From positions 59,865 to 123,864 of IMG/VR virus record IMGVR_UViG_3300031857_000037: a DNA stretch of 64,000 nucleotides, one strand, 5' to 3'. A model generated the notes under the pieces. It did not search any database. It was not told the DNA's origin and saw only the letters and a program-made list of their open reading frames with translations. Origin of the DNA: a virus. This document shows positions 13,683 through 20,549 of the stretch, piece after piece; position 1 is the first letter of the stretch, and the number at the start of each line of letters is the position of its first letter. The translations under genes were made by a program, and so were the position numbers.

Positions 13683-14597
13683 ATGAAGAACACACATCTC
13701 GAACATCCCGAAGATTCTGCACTTCTCGGTAAGAAAGCCGTGCAGGATACTATCAATTACCTGCGTAACTGCAAAGGTGATTGTAGTGTGAAATATGATG
13801 GTGCTCCTGCTATTGTTTTTGGGACTAATCCCGAGAATGGTAAGAAGTTTGTAGGTACAAAAAGTGTATTCAATAAGGTCAAAGTTAAGATCAATTATAC
13901 ACACTCCGACATCGAAAAGAATCACGGCACGAATCCTAAAGTTGCAGCGATTCTTCATACCTGCCTTTCTCACTTCCCGCAGTTTGATGGGATTTATCAG
14001 TGCGATTGGATTGGTTATGGTGGTGAAACAACTTTTACGCCTAATACTATTACCTACAATTTTGATTCCGTTCCAGGTATTCTGGACGTTGATCTTATTG
14101 TCGCTGCTCATACACATTACACTGGAGATTCCATCAAGGAACTGGAGGCACATTTTGGTGTCCCTAACTATCTTTCTGGTCGTTTTCTTGGTATTCATTT
14201 TGTAGATGGAAATGCACAATTTACCTCCCGTCGTCGTAGGATTGATTACATTCTTGGTCTTGCAAGTGTGGTTAGCAATTTTGTTAGATACCCTGATGAA
14301 AAAGAAGTAGCGAACCTTAAAATTGCAATCAATAAGTGTATCCGAGAGAATCGACCTGTTGATTGTATTGATGGCAATCTCCTCCTGTTGTTCAACCTGT
14401 TGACCAAAGCTAAAGAATTGATCATGGAAGGAATCTCCGTGACTGGTGATCAGGTTGATGCACGGATTGATATGGGCATTGATTACATTCCTTCTGGCCA
14501 TGAGGGTTATGTTCACTCCAACGATTACGGGACTTTCAAGTTAGTTAATCGTCGTATGTTCTCTTACTACAACTTCACCAAACCTAAAGGTTGGTGA
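13683..14597 (+). CDS. Ligase-like nucleotidyltransferase (304 aa)
   Basis: Residues 37-40 KYDG (SVKYDGAPAIVFG) match motif I of the DNA/RNA ligase and capping-enzyme superfamily, with Lys37 as the nucleotide acceptor. GTKSVFNK follows at about residue 60. Near the C-terminus EGYV (274-277) matches motif IV and FKLVNR (Lys286) matches motif V. The core is thus ligase-like but lacks an OB domain. I recall related cyanophage proteins filed under DUF6267, without a known role. A role in nucleic-acid repair or end modification is inferred. The start is ATG 13683; a GTG at 13668 lies in the promoter. Confidence 0.75.
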   Translation: MKNTHLEHPEDSALLGKKAVQDTINYLRNCKGDCSVKYDGAPAIVFGTNPENGKKFVGTKSVFNKVKVKINYTHSDIEKNHGTNPKVAAILHTCLSHFPQFDGIYQCDWIGYGGETTFTPNTITYNFDSVPGILDVDLIVAAHTHYTGDSIKELEAHFGVPNYLSGRFLGIHFVDGNAQFTSRRRRIDYILGLASVVSNFVRYPDEKEVANLKIAINKCIRENRPVDCIDGNLLLLFNLLTKAKELIMEGISVTGDQVDARIDMGIDYIPSGHEGYVHSNDYGTFKLVNRRMFSYYNFTKPKGW

Positions 14598-14669
14598 GGA
14601 CAGTTACGGAACCGTCCACTAGAGGCGCCAGGCGACTCCCTGGCGATGTATCTTAGCCATGTTGAGAGG
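14598..14669 (+). promoter_or_regulatory. Hairpin-promoter cassette 2
   Basis: Stem 1 (14598-14617) is GGAC..GTT/AAC..GTCC with one mismatch. Stem 2 is a perfect CGCCAGG/CCTGGCG (14626-14632 with 14639-14645). TATCTT is at 14649-14654, then AGCCATGTTGAGAGG. Stem 2 overlaps the -35 position. Confidence 0.75.
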
Positions 14670-14676
14670 TTCACCC

Positions 14677-14850
14677 ATGAATCGCATTGAGATCCAACGG
14701 GCACTGTATGATGCCCGCAACAACTACCTCAAAGCGAAAGCTTCGGTAGAGTTCTATCGTAAGGAGATCATGTTCCTCAAGGAATGTGAAGCAAACCTCG
14801 ACAAACCTGAAAACTGGTTGTATCAGGAAATGTTCGGAGTTGAAGCATGA
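14677..14850 (+). CDS. Hypothetical helical protein (57 aa)
   Basis: The start is ATG 14677, seven bases after GAGAGG; the in-frame ATG at 14659 is part of the shared cassette leader and is not used as a start here. The protein is helical and charged (EIQRALYDARNNYLKAKASV), possibly a coiled coil. It overlaps the next gene by ATGA. Confidence 0.75.
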   Translation: MNRIEIQRALYDARNNYLKAKASVEFYRKEIMFLKECEANLDKPENWLYQEMFGVEA

Positions 14851-15002
14851 AAGTTGATCTTACTGACTATCAAATCAATCTGATTCTCTATTGCCTTGAA
14901 CAACAGGCTTCTGAGTTCACTTGGGATGAAAACCTTGACTATAAAGGCATTCTAAGGGCTGTTGAGTCTGCTGCTAACTTTGAATACGATTTTGGTTACT
15001 AA
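14847..15002 (+). CDS. Hypothetical protein (51 aa)
   Basis: It starts in an ATGA overlap. Acidic, helix-forming, aromatic C-terminus (AANFEYDFGY). The next gene starts one base after its stop. Function unknown. Confidence 0.7.
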   Translation: MKVDLTDYQINLILYCLEQQASEFTWDENLDYKGILRAVESAANFEYDFGY

Positions 15003-15251
15003 ATGACCCGCACTCTTGCTGAACTCCGTCAAGCTATCAATCAACTGATTGTCCGACAGGGTGAACATGCACCTGTAGCTGCATGGATCTACACTAAAGA
15101 TGATGTTCTCGATTATCCCGATGATGAAGTAACTGTAACCGAAGAAGTTGCAAACAAAGTGATTGAAAATCTAGATCAGTATGATCACATTTACACCGAA
15201 ATCTTTGATTGTATTGATGAAGAACTCCGTCAAGTTGAGGTACTAAAATGA
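15003..15251 (+). CDS. Hypothetical acidic protein (82 aa)
   Basis: It follows the upstream stop immediately. The N-terminal helix RTLAELRQAINQLIVRQGEH leads into an acidic, beta-rich part with DDVLDYPDDEVTVTEEV. No domain recognised. It overlaps the next gene by ATGA. Confidence 0.72.
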   Translation: MTRTLAELRQAINQLIVRQGEHAPVAAWIYTKDDVLDYPDDEVTVTEEVANKVIENLDQYDHIYTEIFDCIDEELRQVEVLK

Positions 15252-15397
15252 CTGAGTTTATGCCTTGGAATGAAATGAAAAAGCAGATGACGATTGAAGC
15301 CGTTGAATACTACATCTATCGGATGAAGAAAGACAACGCCAATCAAGCTGCGATTGATGTCTACACTAAGTTTCTGGAGGAACTTGAAGCGGAATGA
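15248..15397 (+). CDS. Hypothetical helical protein (49 aa)
   Basis: It has ATGA overlaps at both ends. All-helical, Met/Lys-rich start (MPWNEMKKQM) and an acidic end (FLEELEAE). Confidence 0.7.
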   Translation: MTEFMPWNEMKKQMTIEAVEYYIYRMKKDNANQAAIDVYTKFLEELEAE

Positions 15398-15567
15398 ACT
15401 ACCTTTGTCTCGTTGATGGTGTTGTTGAGTACGGCAGCACAAGTCTCTCCGACTTTGCACACTATCAATTAGTGTATGCTGAAGAGCATAGAAATGCTGA
15501 TGTTCAGTATCTTACTCTAACTGACGAAGAATACGACGAAATGTTCCCTTACGAGGAGGATGAATGA
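15394..15567 (+). CDS. Hypothetical acidic protein (57 aa)
   Basis: It has ATGA overlaps at both ends. It begins MNYLCLVDGVVEYGSTSLSD and ends in a strongly acidic DEMFPYEEDE. Function unknown. Confidence 0.7.
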   Translation: MNYLCLVDGVVEYGSTSLSDFAHYQLVYAEEHRNADVQYLTLTDEEYDEMFPYEEDE

Positions 15568-15749
15568 CTTACACTATTACCAAACACATCAAAATTGAGC
15601 ACGAAGAAGATGGTTGGAGTTTTGATTTTACTGCTGATGAGTGTGGAACTGTGAGTGTGGAAGATGGTAATGGACCAGGATTTCAAACCATTCATATTCC
15701 TAAAGATTGTATTCAACACTTCATTGATGTCCTGGGACAATACAAATGA
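15564..15749 (+). CDS. Hypothetical protein (61 aa)
   Basis: It starts in an ATGA overlap. Beta-rich (TITKHIKIEHEEDGWSFDF), then HIPKDCIQHFIDVLGQYK. No domain recognised. Confidence 0.72.
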   Translation: MTYTITKHIKIEHEEDGWSFDFTADECGTVSVEDGNGPGFQTIHIPKDCIQHFIDVLGQYK

Positions 15750-16009
15750 CTTACTCTAACCTCTCCAAGATTCGTCCCAAACTGAGAACAACTGGGCGTG
15801 TGTCAGGAAACTTCGGACGCAACAAAGTTGTTAGTGGATCTCCCCTAAATGATGTAGGTATGAGTAACGCAGAAGTCGTAAAGTGTATGAAACAGGATGA
15901 ATACCTTGCACGGCTTTGGTACGCATTTGATAACACTGATGATGACAAACTAAAACAATTCGTTTATACTGAAATTAAAAAGATTCACATTCAACGAGGT
16001 ACATGGTGA
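15746..16009 (+). CDS. Hypothetical basic protein (87 aa)
   Basis: It starts in an ATGA overlap. The N-terminus is basic and Gly/Ser-rich (RPKLRTTGRVSGNFGRNK), followed by a helical part (MSNAEVVKCMKQDEYLARLW). Nucleic-acid contact by the basic end is possible. The next gene starts in its stop. Confidence 0.7.
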   Translation: MTYSNLSKIRPKLRTTGRVSGNFGRNKVVSGSPLNDVGMSNAEVVKCMKQDEYLARLWYAFDNTDDDKLKQFVYTEIKKIHIQRGTW

Positions 16010-16221
16010 TGAGCTACAACCGATTCGGTGACAAATCTCTTGCATGGCTTCTTGGAGCCGCTACAGGTATTATTGCAGTTTCATTTCTGTTTCTTTGTTT
16101 TGAAGCTTGGTTACTTGGATTGATCCTATCCTGGTTCGCAGTTCAACTTACATTCTGGCAATGTTTCGCTATTATCTTCCTCATTCAGGCCCTTCTAGGT
16201 GCCGCAAAGAGCAACAAATGA
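16009..16221 (+). CDS. Small membrane protein (70 aa)
   Basis: I chose ATG 16009 (TGATG overlap); ATG 16003 is in frame. Two hydrophobic segments, about residues 11-30 and 33-60 (AVSFLFLCFEAWLLGLILSW), should span the membrane as a hairpin. Short phage membrane proteins of this kind may act on host envelope or thylakoid; the role is not known. Confidence 0.75.
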   Translation: MSYNRFGDKSLAWLLGAATGIIAVSFLFLCFEAWLLGLILSWFAVQLTFWQCFAIIFLIQALLGAAKSNK

Positions 16222-16234
16222 TCTAGTGTGACAG

Positions 16235-16298
16235 TTGGCGGGCTGGACACCAAACCCGCCAAACCCAGCCAGATCCTGTATCTTGGCCATGTTGAGAG
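16235..16298 (+). promoter_or_regulatory. Hairpin-promoter cassette 3
   Basis: TTGGCGGG (16235-16242) pairs perfectly with CCCGCCAA (16255-16262) over a 12-nt loop. The 3' arm carries the CCGCCA block. TATCTT is at 16279-16284, then GGCCATGTTGAGAG. Confidence 0.78.
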
Positions 16299-16307
16299 AT
16301 GAATCAA

Positions 16308-16472
16308 ATGCGAATCGACATCCGTTGCCCTGCAGCTCCTTGGGAGAATCACACCACTGATCATGACAAAGCTTATGACATTGCATTTAATTTGAGTGAA
16401 GAGTATCAGTGCGATGTTGACCTCTTTTACAACTCCACTGGTGGACTTTACTCTGTTGTTTCTGCATACTGA
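16308..16472 (+). CDS. Hypothetical protein (54 aa)
   Basis: I chose ATG 16308, nine bases after GAGAG; ATG 16299 adds three residues but sits against the ribosome site. Mixed alpha/beta with two cysteines (IRCPAAPW and YQCDVDLF). The stop overlaps the next ATG. Confidence 0.7.
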   Translation: MRIDIRCPAAPWENHTTDHDKAYDIAFNLSEEYQCDVDLFYNSTGGLYSVVSAY

Positions 16473-16669
16473 TGGACACCAAATACGCACAAGATCGCAT
16501 CAATTATGTGATCACATCACTTGAAGATGCACTTCTAAAGTGTATCTCAGTGGATTTCACTGATGATGCAAAGATGGACCAATCACCCGCTTATGTGATT
16601 GGTTACACAAGTTCAATGATTAAAAATGCACTGGCAGATCTTAAGGGTGTTGCCAACGATCTAAACTAA
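16472..16669 (+). CDS. Hypothetical helical protein (65 aa)
   Basis: It starts on TGATG. Two helices (QDRINYVITSLEDALLKC; SSMIKNALADLKGVANDL) around an acidic loop. No domain recognised. Confidence 0.72.
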   Translation: MDTKYAQDRINYVITSLEDALLKCISVDFTDDAKMDQSPAYVIGYTSSMIKNALADLKGVANDLN

Positions 16670-16694
16670 TGTCTTAAGTTATCGGAGAAAAATT

Positions 16695-16832
16695 ATGTTC
16701 ACTGCACTGACTGTTGCTGCTGCATGGTTTTCATTTGGCTATTGCGTTACTGACATTGTATTGAATCGACGTAGTGCTAAACGACTGGATGAGATGTTGA
16801 AAGATATTGTAGAAGCTGAAACGGACAGATGA
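16695..16832 (+). CDS. Small single-span membrane protein (45 aa)
   Basis: GGAG lies eight to eleven bases before the ATG. The N-terminal hydrophobic segment (FTALTVAAAWFSFGYCVTDIV) spans the membrane; a basic patch (NRRSAKR) and an acidic tail follow. It overlaps the next small membrane gene by ATGA. Confidence 0.7.
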   Translation: MFTALTVAAAWFSFGYCVTDIVLNRRSAKRLDEMLKDIVEAETDR

Positions 16833-16927
16833 TTTATTTTGTCATCTATTTGGCCGCAGTTGCCATAGCAGTTGCGATCAATTATGCTCTTTGTTCCGTA
16901 AATCCGAGAGACAATGATCCTAGCTAG
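16829..16927 (+). CDS. Very small membrane protein (32 aa)
   Basis: It has an ATGA overlap with the previous gene. Residues 2-24 are hydrophobic (IYFVIYLAAVAIAVAINYAL), the rest polar. It overlaps the RlpA-like gene start by 14 bases, so three envelope-related genes are coupled. Confidence 0.6.
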   Translation: MIYFVIYLAAVAIAVAINYALCSVNPRDNDPS

Positions 16928-17219
16928 TTTGATGTGTGGAATCGCCACATTCTATGGCGTTGGTGATGGATTCCATGGCCAAGTTACTGCAAGTGGCAAG
17001 ACCTTTAATGCCTACGAATTAACTGCTGCTCACCCTTATCTTCCAATGGGTAGCAAACTACGCATCACCAATCAAGATAACATGAAGCAGGTGATTGTGC
17101 GAGTGAATGATAGAGGTCCGTACAGCCATGCAGATATTGATTTATCTTATGGGGCTTTCAGAAAGATTGCTCCACCTTCCAATGGTAATGCAACTGTATG
17201 TTTTAGGGTGATTGGTTAA
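16914..17219 (+). CDS. RlpA-like double-psi beta-barrel protein (101 aa)
   Basis: The pattern GIATFYGVGDGFHGQVTASG, ELTAAHPYLP, RITNQDNMKQVIVRVNDRGPY and ADIDLSYGA matches the RlpA catalytic domain, with His40 and Asp66 in the catalytic places. RlpA is a lytic transglycosylase of peptidoglycan that prefers denuded strands. The N-terminus is very short and only weakly signal-like, so export is uncertain. Coupling with two small membrane proteins suggests a cell-wall remodelling or lysis-assisting unit (inference). It has no SPOR domain. Confidence 0.85.
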   Translation: MILASLMCGIATFYGVGDGFHGQVTASGKTFNAYELTAAHPYLPMGSKLRITNQDNMKQVIVRVNDRGPYSHADIDLSYGAFRKIAPPSNGNATVCFRVIG

Positions 17220-17239
17220 TTAACAACAATTGATTTTTG

Positions 17240-17449
17240 ATGAATCTGATTGCAGGGGATGACCTAATCCCCTACTGGGGTAAAATTGCAGAAAAATCAT
17301 TGTTTGCTCAAACTCAAATCCCTTGCCACGACAGGGATCTTAAAGTGAGAACCATGCGACGATTTGAGGGTTGGACGGATCAGAGACAAACCGAGCCAGA
17401 GTGTGACAATCCGCAAACCGCACACCAATTCAACCAAAGGTGGCCATGA
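17240..17449 (+). CDS. Doubtful hypothetical protein (69 aa)
   Basis: Open frame MNLIAGDDLIPYWGKIAEKS running into the next cassette-like region; the last 15 or so codons lie in sequence that looks regulatory. It may be real with its 3' end replaced by the cassette, or chance. The last bases form CCATGA before the next promoter. Confidence 0.4.
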   Translation: MNLIAGDDLIPYWGKIAEKSLFAQTQIPCHDRDLKVRTMRRFEGWTDQRQTEPECDNPQTAHQFNQRWP

Positions 17450-17473
17450 GGATGTATCTTAGCTATGTTGAGA
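17401..17473 (+). promoter_or_regulatory. Hairpin-promoter cassette 4 (divergent)
   Basis: TATCTT (17455-17460) is followed by AGCTATGTTGAGA. Upstream is a GTGTGACAATCCGCAAACCG block, related to the GTGACAG..CCGCC part of other cassettes but with only a weak GTGTG/CACAC stem (17401-17405 with 17421-17425). Confidence 0.6.
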
Positions 17474-17489
17474 CAAACACACAAACCCC

Positions 17490-17711
17490 ATGACTTTCGT
17501 TGACGCACTGATCGCATCTGGTTATGTCTTTGATGATGAGAATTATGATGGTTGTTATGTGAAACAAGACTCAGAGGGTTTCATTCACTGTTATCAGGAA
17601 AATGTGGATGATGACACTGACACTCTCTGGAATTATGTCAAAATGACTGAGGATTTTGATGTGATTCATGAGGTTACTTTTGATCCCAATGTTGATACTA
17701 TTGTTGAGTGA
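17490..17711 (+). CDS. Hypothetical acidic protein (73 aa)
   Basis: ATG follows the A/C-rich leader ACAAACACACAAACCCC. Very acidic (DDENYDGCYVKQDSEG; NVDDDTDTLW). It could mimic DNA or bind a basic host partner, but only the charge supports that. Confidence 0.75.
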   Translation: MTFVDALIASGYVFDDENYDGCYVKQDSEGFIHCYQENVDDDTDTLWNYVKMTEDFDVIHEVTFDPNVDTIVE

Positions 17712-17715
17712 ATCA

Positions 17716-17958
17716 ATGAACTTCACTCATAAAGTTAGAAGTTGGTCTGTAACTCTTCCAAGAGAGTTAGAAGAAGAGAAGAAATGGTGGAGGAGAAAAC
17801 CAGGAAAACCCAGAAAGATGGGTGATCCGTTACCACCACCAAAGGGTAAATTACCCAAGAAAAATAGTGACAAACGCATGTTGCAAGGTTACTATTTGTT
17901 GAAGAGAAGTGGTCAACCTGTTGATGCACTTGAATCTCTGATTGCACACCTTCTGTGA
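17716..17958 (+). CDS. Hypothetical basic, Pro-rich protein (80 aa)
   Basis: I chose ATG 17716; a longer reading overlaps the upstream gene. Residues about 25-50 are basic and proline-rich (WWRRKPGKPRKMGDPLPPPK), with a helical C-terminus. The stop overlaps the GTG start of the next gene. Confidence 0.7.
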   Translation: MNFTHKVRSWSVTLPRELEEEKKWWRRKPGKPRKMGDPLPPPKGKLPKKNSDKRMLQGYYLLKRSGQPVDALESLIAHLL

Positions 17959-18149
17959 CACAAATCATGAACGACAAAACTAAACTCATTTTCGCATTGA
18001 TGCAGATTGATAACATCACCAACCTGATGAAAGAGAATGAGTATGAGCACTTTATGGTGTCACACTTAATTCCACTTCAGGTAGAGATTCAACGACAACT
18101 GAGCAACATAAACCATAGGGAGTGTGCCAGTCTGCAGACCGTCCACTAA
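17955..18149 (+). CDS. Hypothetical protein ending inside a cassette (64 aa)
   Basis: The GTG at 17955 overlaps the upstream TGA (an ATG at 17967 is possible). The main part is helical (FALMQIDNITNLMKENEYEH). The last nine codons and the TAA stop come from the cassette (CCACTAAA), so the C-terminus seems to have been set by cassette insertion. Confidence 0.65.
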   Translation: MTQIMNDKTKLIFALMQIDNITNLMKENEYEHFMVSHLIPLQVEIQRQLSNINHRECASLQTVH

Positions 18150-18196
18150 ACCTGCCGAAGGGGGCCGTGGCCTTGTATCTTAGCCATGTTGAGAGG
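18127..18196 (+). promoter_or_regulatory. Hairpin-promoter cassette 5
   Basis: CAGTC/GAC around TGCA (GTCTGCAGAC, 18130-18139) forms the stem; GGCC repeats (18163-18172) form a second small hairpin. TGCCGA at 18153-18158 is 17 bp before TATCTT (18176-18181), then AGCCATGTTGAGAGG. Confidence 0.7.
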
Positions 18197-18203
18197 AACG
18201 CAA

Positions 18204-18446
18204 ATGACCCGCAAGTTTCACACCATGAGCATCGAAGATCGTGAAATGTTTGCTTACAATTCTGCCTACCAAAAGCAACAGGCCGAGATGAAGCGTATTC
18301 TTGCACAACCCGAGCAACGCATTAAGTATGCCTTTGAGTTTCTGAAAGGTTATGTTGCTGATGGTGATCAAATGATGGCAGCAAAGTGTTACAATGCCAT
18401 CGCAAAGTACAGTGAAATGCTTGACACTTCTGAGGCCCACTTCTGA
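18204..18446 (+). CDS. Hypothetical helical protein (80 aa)
   Basis: ATG seven bases after GAGAGG; the ATG at 18186 belongs to the leader. Gln/Met/Lys-rich helices (NSAYQKQQAEMKRILAQPEQ). The stop overlaps the next ATG. Confidence 0.75.
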   Translation: MTRKFHTMSIEDREMFAYNSAYQKQQAEMKRILAQPEQRIKYAFEFLKGYVADGDQMMAAKCYNAIAKYSEMLDTSEAHF

Positions 18447-18610
18447 TGAAAACTAACTACATTCCCAAACAACATTGGGACGATTTATATGATCGTCTCC
18501 ATGATGCTTATGTTGAGTGCATGAAGTATCACAATCCAACTTATGAGCAGAAACTTGCTCAAATCTTGGATCATATGATTATCAACAAACCCCATCTGGC
18601 TATCAAATGA
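18446..18610 (+). CDS. Hypothetical helical protein (54 aa)
   Basis: It starts on TGATG. Rich in His, Tyr and Asp (KQHWDDLYDRLHDAYVE). It overlaps the next gene by ATGA. Confidence 0.7.
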   Translation: MKTNYIPKQHWDDLYDRLHDAYVECMKYHNPTYEQKLAQILDHMIINKPHLAIK

Positions 18611-18783
18611 CTTACAAAGAACTCCTGCAACAGCTTCAACAACTCGACGAAGATCAGCTCAATTCTGATGTTGTTATCTATGATGAAGGCATCAATGAGT
18701 ATTATCAACTCAAAGTTGAGTTAGTGTTTGCAACTGAGCGATGTCAGGTACTTAATCTAGACCACCCTATCATTCGTTTCTGA
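18607..18783 (+). CDS. Hypothetical protein (58 aa)
   Basis: It has an ATGA overlap. The Gln/Leu-rich N-terminal helix (YKELLQQLQQLDEDQL) leads to strands DVVIYDEG and YYQLKVELVFA. It resembles small phage proteins that begin with a target-binding helix, but none is identified. Confidence 0.7.
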   Translation: MTYKELLQQLQQLDEDQLNSDVVIYDEGINEYYQLKVELVFATERCQVLNLDHPIIRF

Positions 18784-19007
18784 TGATGTACGCAACCCTA
18801 GCTGAGTTTCATAGTTACGTCTTCAAGTTCTATGGCCGTGGTGGTGTGTATCCTATGGGTGCAACTTTGAAGGAGATTGCATCAGCAACTGAGATTCTGT
18901 TGGAGCAACTTACTGCAACAGATGGTGAGTTTCATGGTGATAGTATGGATCGTGAGCTTGTGCGGGACATTCTCATTTCAGAATACGGCTTAGAGTTTCC
19001 CGATTAA
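18783..19007 (+). CDS. Hypothetical protein (74 aa)
   Basis: It starts at TGATGATG (18783 or 18786). Helical, with FKFYGRGGVYPMGAT near residue 15. No domain recognised. Last gene before a cassette. Confidence 0.72.
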   Translation: MMYATLAEFHSYVFKFYGRGGVYPMGATLKEIASATEILLEQLTATDGEFHGDSMDRELVRDILISEYGLEFPD

Positions 19008-19012
19008 GCTTG

Positions 19013-19082
19013 TGACAGTTGGCGGGCCGTCCACCAAACCCGCCAAAGGGGCCCAGGGCCCTGTATCTTAGCCATGTTGAGA
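19013..19082 (+). promoter_or_regulatory. Hairpin-promoter cassette 6
   Basis: TTGGCGGG (19019-19026) pairs perfectly with CCCGCCAA (19039-19046), the same stem as cassette 3. A second GGGCCC element is at 19049-19061. CGCCAA at 19041-19046 is 17 bp before TATCTT (19064-19069), then AGCCATGTTGAGA. Confidence 0.78.
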
Positions 19083-19094
19083 CAAACAAACGCA

Positions 19095-19376
19095 ATGCGC
19101 TACATCACTATCACCTTCGGCCCTCGCAACGATGATCCTAGCCAGTTCTACAACGAGCGTACTTGGTGGGATCGTCAGAGTCAAGCTGAGAAGTGGGGGC
19201 TTCAGTCTCTCTCAATCGCAGGTTGTTTCGGTTATGTTGTGATTGAAGAGGGAGAGGATTCGTGGAAGATTGTGGATGAACTTGGTGCTCCTTCTAATGC
19301 TGTGAGTGTGTCTGCTGAGTATAAAGGTGGAGTCACCTATTCTGTTCAACCTGCACCTAAACTTGTTCTGGTTTGA
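19095..19376 (+). CDS. Hypothetical protein (93 aa)
   Basis: ATG follows the leader ACAAACAAACGCA. Beta-rich, with ITITFGPRNDDPSQFYNE and SWKIVDELGAPSNAVSVS. No domain recognised. The stop overlaps the next ATG. Confidence 0.75.
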   Translation: MRYITITFGPRNDDPSQFYNERTWWDRQSQAEKWGLQSLSIAGCFGYVVIEEGEDSWKIVDELGAPSNAVSVSAEYKGGVTYSVQPAPKLVLV

Positions 19377-19513
19377 TGAACTACCGAATGAGAATTATGT
19401 TGTCTCCAATTATCTCCTGGCACCGACATGTTACAGGATACTGGGAGAAGAAACTCCCACACATTCCTGGAGCAAACTCTAAACAATTCTGGAACATTAT
19501 CAACGGAAACTGA
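19376..19513 (+). CDS. Hypothetical basic protein (45 aa)
   Basis: It starts on TGATG. Basic and aromatic (SWHRHVTGYWEKKLPHIPG). The stop overlaps the next ATG. Confidence 0.62.
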   Translation: MNYRMRIMLSPIISWHRHVTGYWEKKLPHIPGANSKQFWNIINGN

Positions 19514-19707
19514 TGCACACTGGTTACACTTTCAACCGAGTTGAGTTCACTCAAGATGAGGAAACTTGTCTCTTGCGTTTGATGTTCCAAGCACGAGATT
19601 GTGGGAACTGTAATGTTGATGAAGAATGGCTGCCTTTGTGTAATGATCTGATCACAAAGTATTACAACAGCCACATCAAAGAAGCTCAACCTTTCCAAAC
19701 TCTCTGA
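19513..19707 (+). CDS. Hypothetical protein with CxxC (64 aa)
   Basis: It starts on TGATG. Cysteines at ETCLLRLM and RDCGNCNVDEEW, LPLCNDL could bind a metal. Function unknown. Confidence 0.7.
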   Translation: MHTGYTFNRVEFTQDEETCLLRLMFQARDCGNCNVDEEWLPLCNDLITKYYNSHIKEAQPFQTL

Positions 19708-19714
19708 AATTATC

Positions 19715-19870
19715 ATGGTCGTTCACTTCTACGAAGGTCAATCCTACTCCTGGAATTATGCCAACCGCAGCTACGATGATAGTGGTTGCTGGGAAGATTA
19801 TCTGTCTGGGGATGAGTATGAAGAGGCTCTAGATCGTAAGCGGTTTGAGCAATCAAATCGGGACTGGTAG
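19715..19870 (+). CDS. Hypothetical acidic protein (51 aa)
   Basis: ATG seven bases after the upstream stop. Aromatic and acidic (YSWNYANRSYDDSGCWEDY), ending in Trp. Function unknown. Confidence 0.65.
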   Translation: MVVHFYEGQSYSWNYANRSYDDSGCWEDYLSGDEYEEALDRKRFEQSNRDW

Positions 19871-19879
19871 GCCAATTTA

Positions 19880-19940
19880 CTGGCTGCACACTAAATCCGC
19901 CGAGTGCAGCCAGAACCTGTATCTTAGCCATGTTGAGAGG
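19880..19940 (+). promoter_or_regulatory. Hairpin-promoter cassette 7 with 10-bp stem
   Basis: CTGGCTGCAC (19880-19889) pairs perfectly with GTGCAGCCAG (19904-19913). The 14-nt loop is ACTAAATCCGCCGA, the conserved block itself. TATCTT is at 19920-19925, then AGCCATGTTGAGAGG. Confidence 0.8.
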
Positions 19941-19947
19941 AATCGCA

Positions 19948-20157
19948 ATGACCGAGTTCCAAACTATCATCAACGATCTGACTCCCGAAGAGCGTAAAGC
20001 TCTAAAAGAAGCAACTGCTCCCGAATGGGTCAAAGCTATCCGTGAGACTGTCAATGATCCAAACTTTTGGAATGACATGGCTATTGCTTTTGCTCAAGGA
20101 GTTATCAACGGATTGAATGATGCTCTGGATGACAACAACAATCGCCGTCACCGCTGA
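19948..20157 (+). CDS. Hypothetical helical protein (69 aa)
   Basis: ATG seven bases after GAGAGG. It reads FQTIINDLTPEERKALKEAT and ends in basic RRHR. Probably helical. The stop overlaps the next ATG. Confidence 0.75.
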   Translation: MTEFQTIINDLTPEERKALKEATAPEWVKAIRETVNDPNFWNDMAIAFAQGVINGLNDALDDNNNRRHR

Positions 20158-20351
20158 TGACTGACGCACAAAAGCTTGAGGCACTGACTGACCTTCTCTC
20201 CAATGTCATTCACTCTCTGGAGATGACAAAGTATGAGATTGAAGATGTATCAGAGGCAGCAAATGTGGTTCGTGAGGCAGACCACTATCACCAACAAATG
20301 CTAGACATTCTTCATGGTGGCCCAGTTGAAGAACCTGCACAAGCCCCCTAG
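20157..20351 (+). CDS. Hypothetical helical protein (64 aa)
   Basis: It starts on TGATG. Acidic and helical (KLEALTDLLSNVIHSLEM). The Pro-rich end (VEEPAQAP) runs into the next cassette. Confidence 0.7.
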   Translation: MTDAQKLEALTDLLSNVIHSLEMTKYEIEDVSEAANVVREADHYHQQMLDILHGGPVEEPAQAP

Positions 20352-20355
20352 ACTT

Positions 20356-20392
20356 CTCCAGCCAGATCCTGTATCTTAGCCATGTTGAGAGG
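20356..20392 (+). promoter_or_regulatory. Promoter cassette 8 (without hairpin)
   Basis: CCAGCCAGATCCTG leads to TATCTT (20372-20377) and AGCCATGTTGAGAGG. The hairpin and CCGCC block are missing, so only the -10 and leader remain. Confidence 0.6.
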
Positions 20393-20404
20393 AATCGCTC
20401 CCCA

Positions 20405-20548
20405 ATGTTTGACGAACTCTGGTCCGAGATTGCTGACATGCCTGGTGAAATCTTTGACACCACGATGACAGCAGAAGAACGAGCTGAGTTTCAGCGAGTT
20501 TGTGAAATGTCTGAAGAAGAGTATTACTACTACATGGAAGCTGCCTGA
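20405..20548 (+). CDS. Hypothetical acidic protein (47 aa)
   Basis: ATG after AATCGCTCCCCA. Strongly acidic, with FDELWSEIADMPGEIFD and a Tyr run (EEYYYYMEAA). The next gene starts one base after its stop. Confidence 0.7.
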   Translation: MFDELWSEIADMPGEIFDTTMTAEERAEFQRVCEMSEEEYYYYMEAA

Positions 20549-20549
20549 A

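Noticed and set aside
7342-14516. Long open frames on the - strand (7342-8247, 8649-9077, 13650-14516)
   Set aside because: They lie opposite well-supported genes, have no promoter or ribosome site, and look like by-products of codon use.
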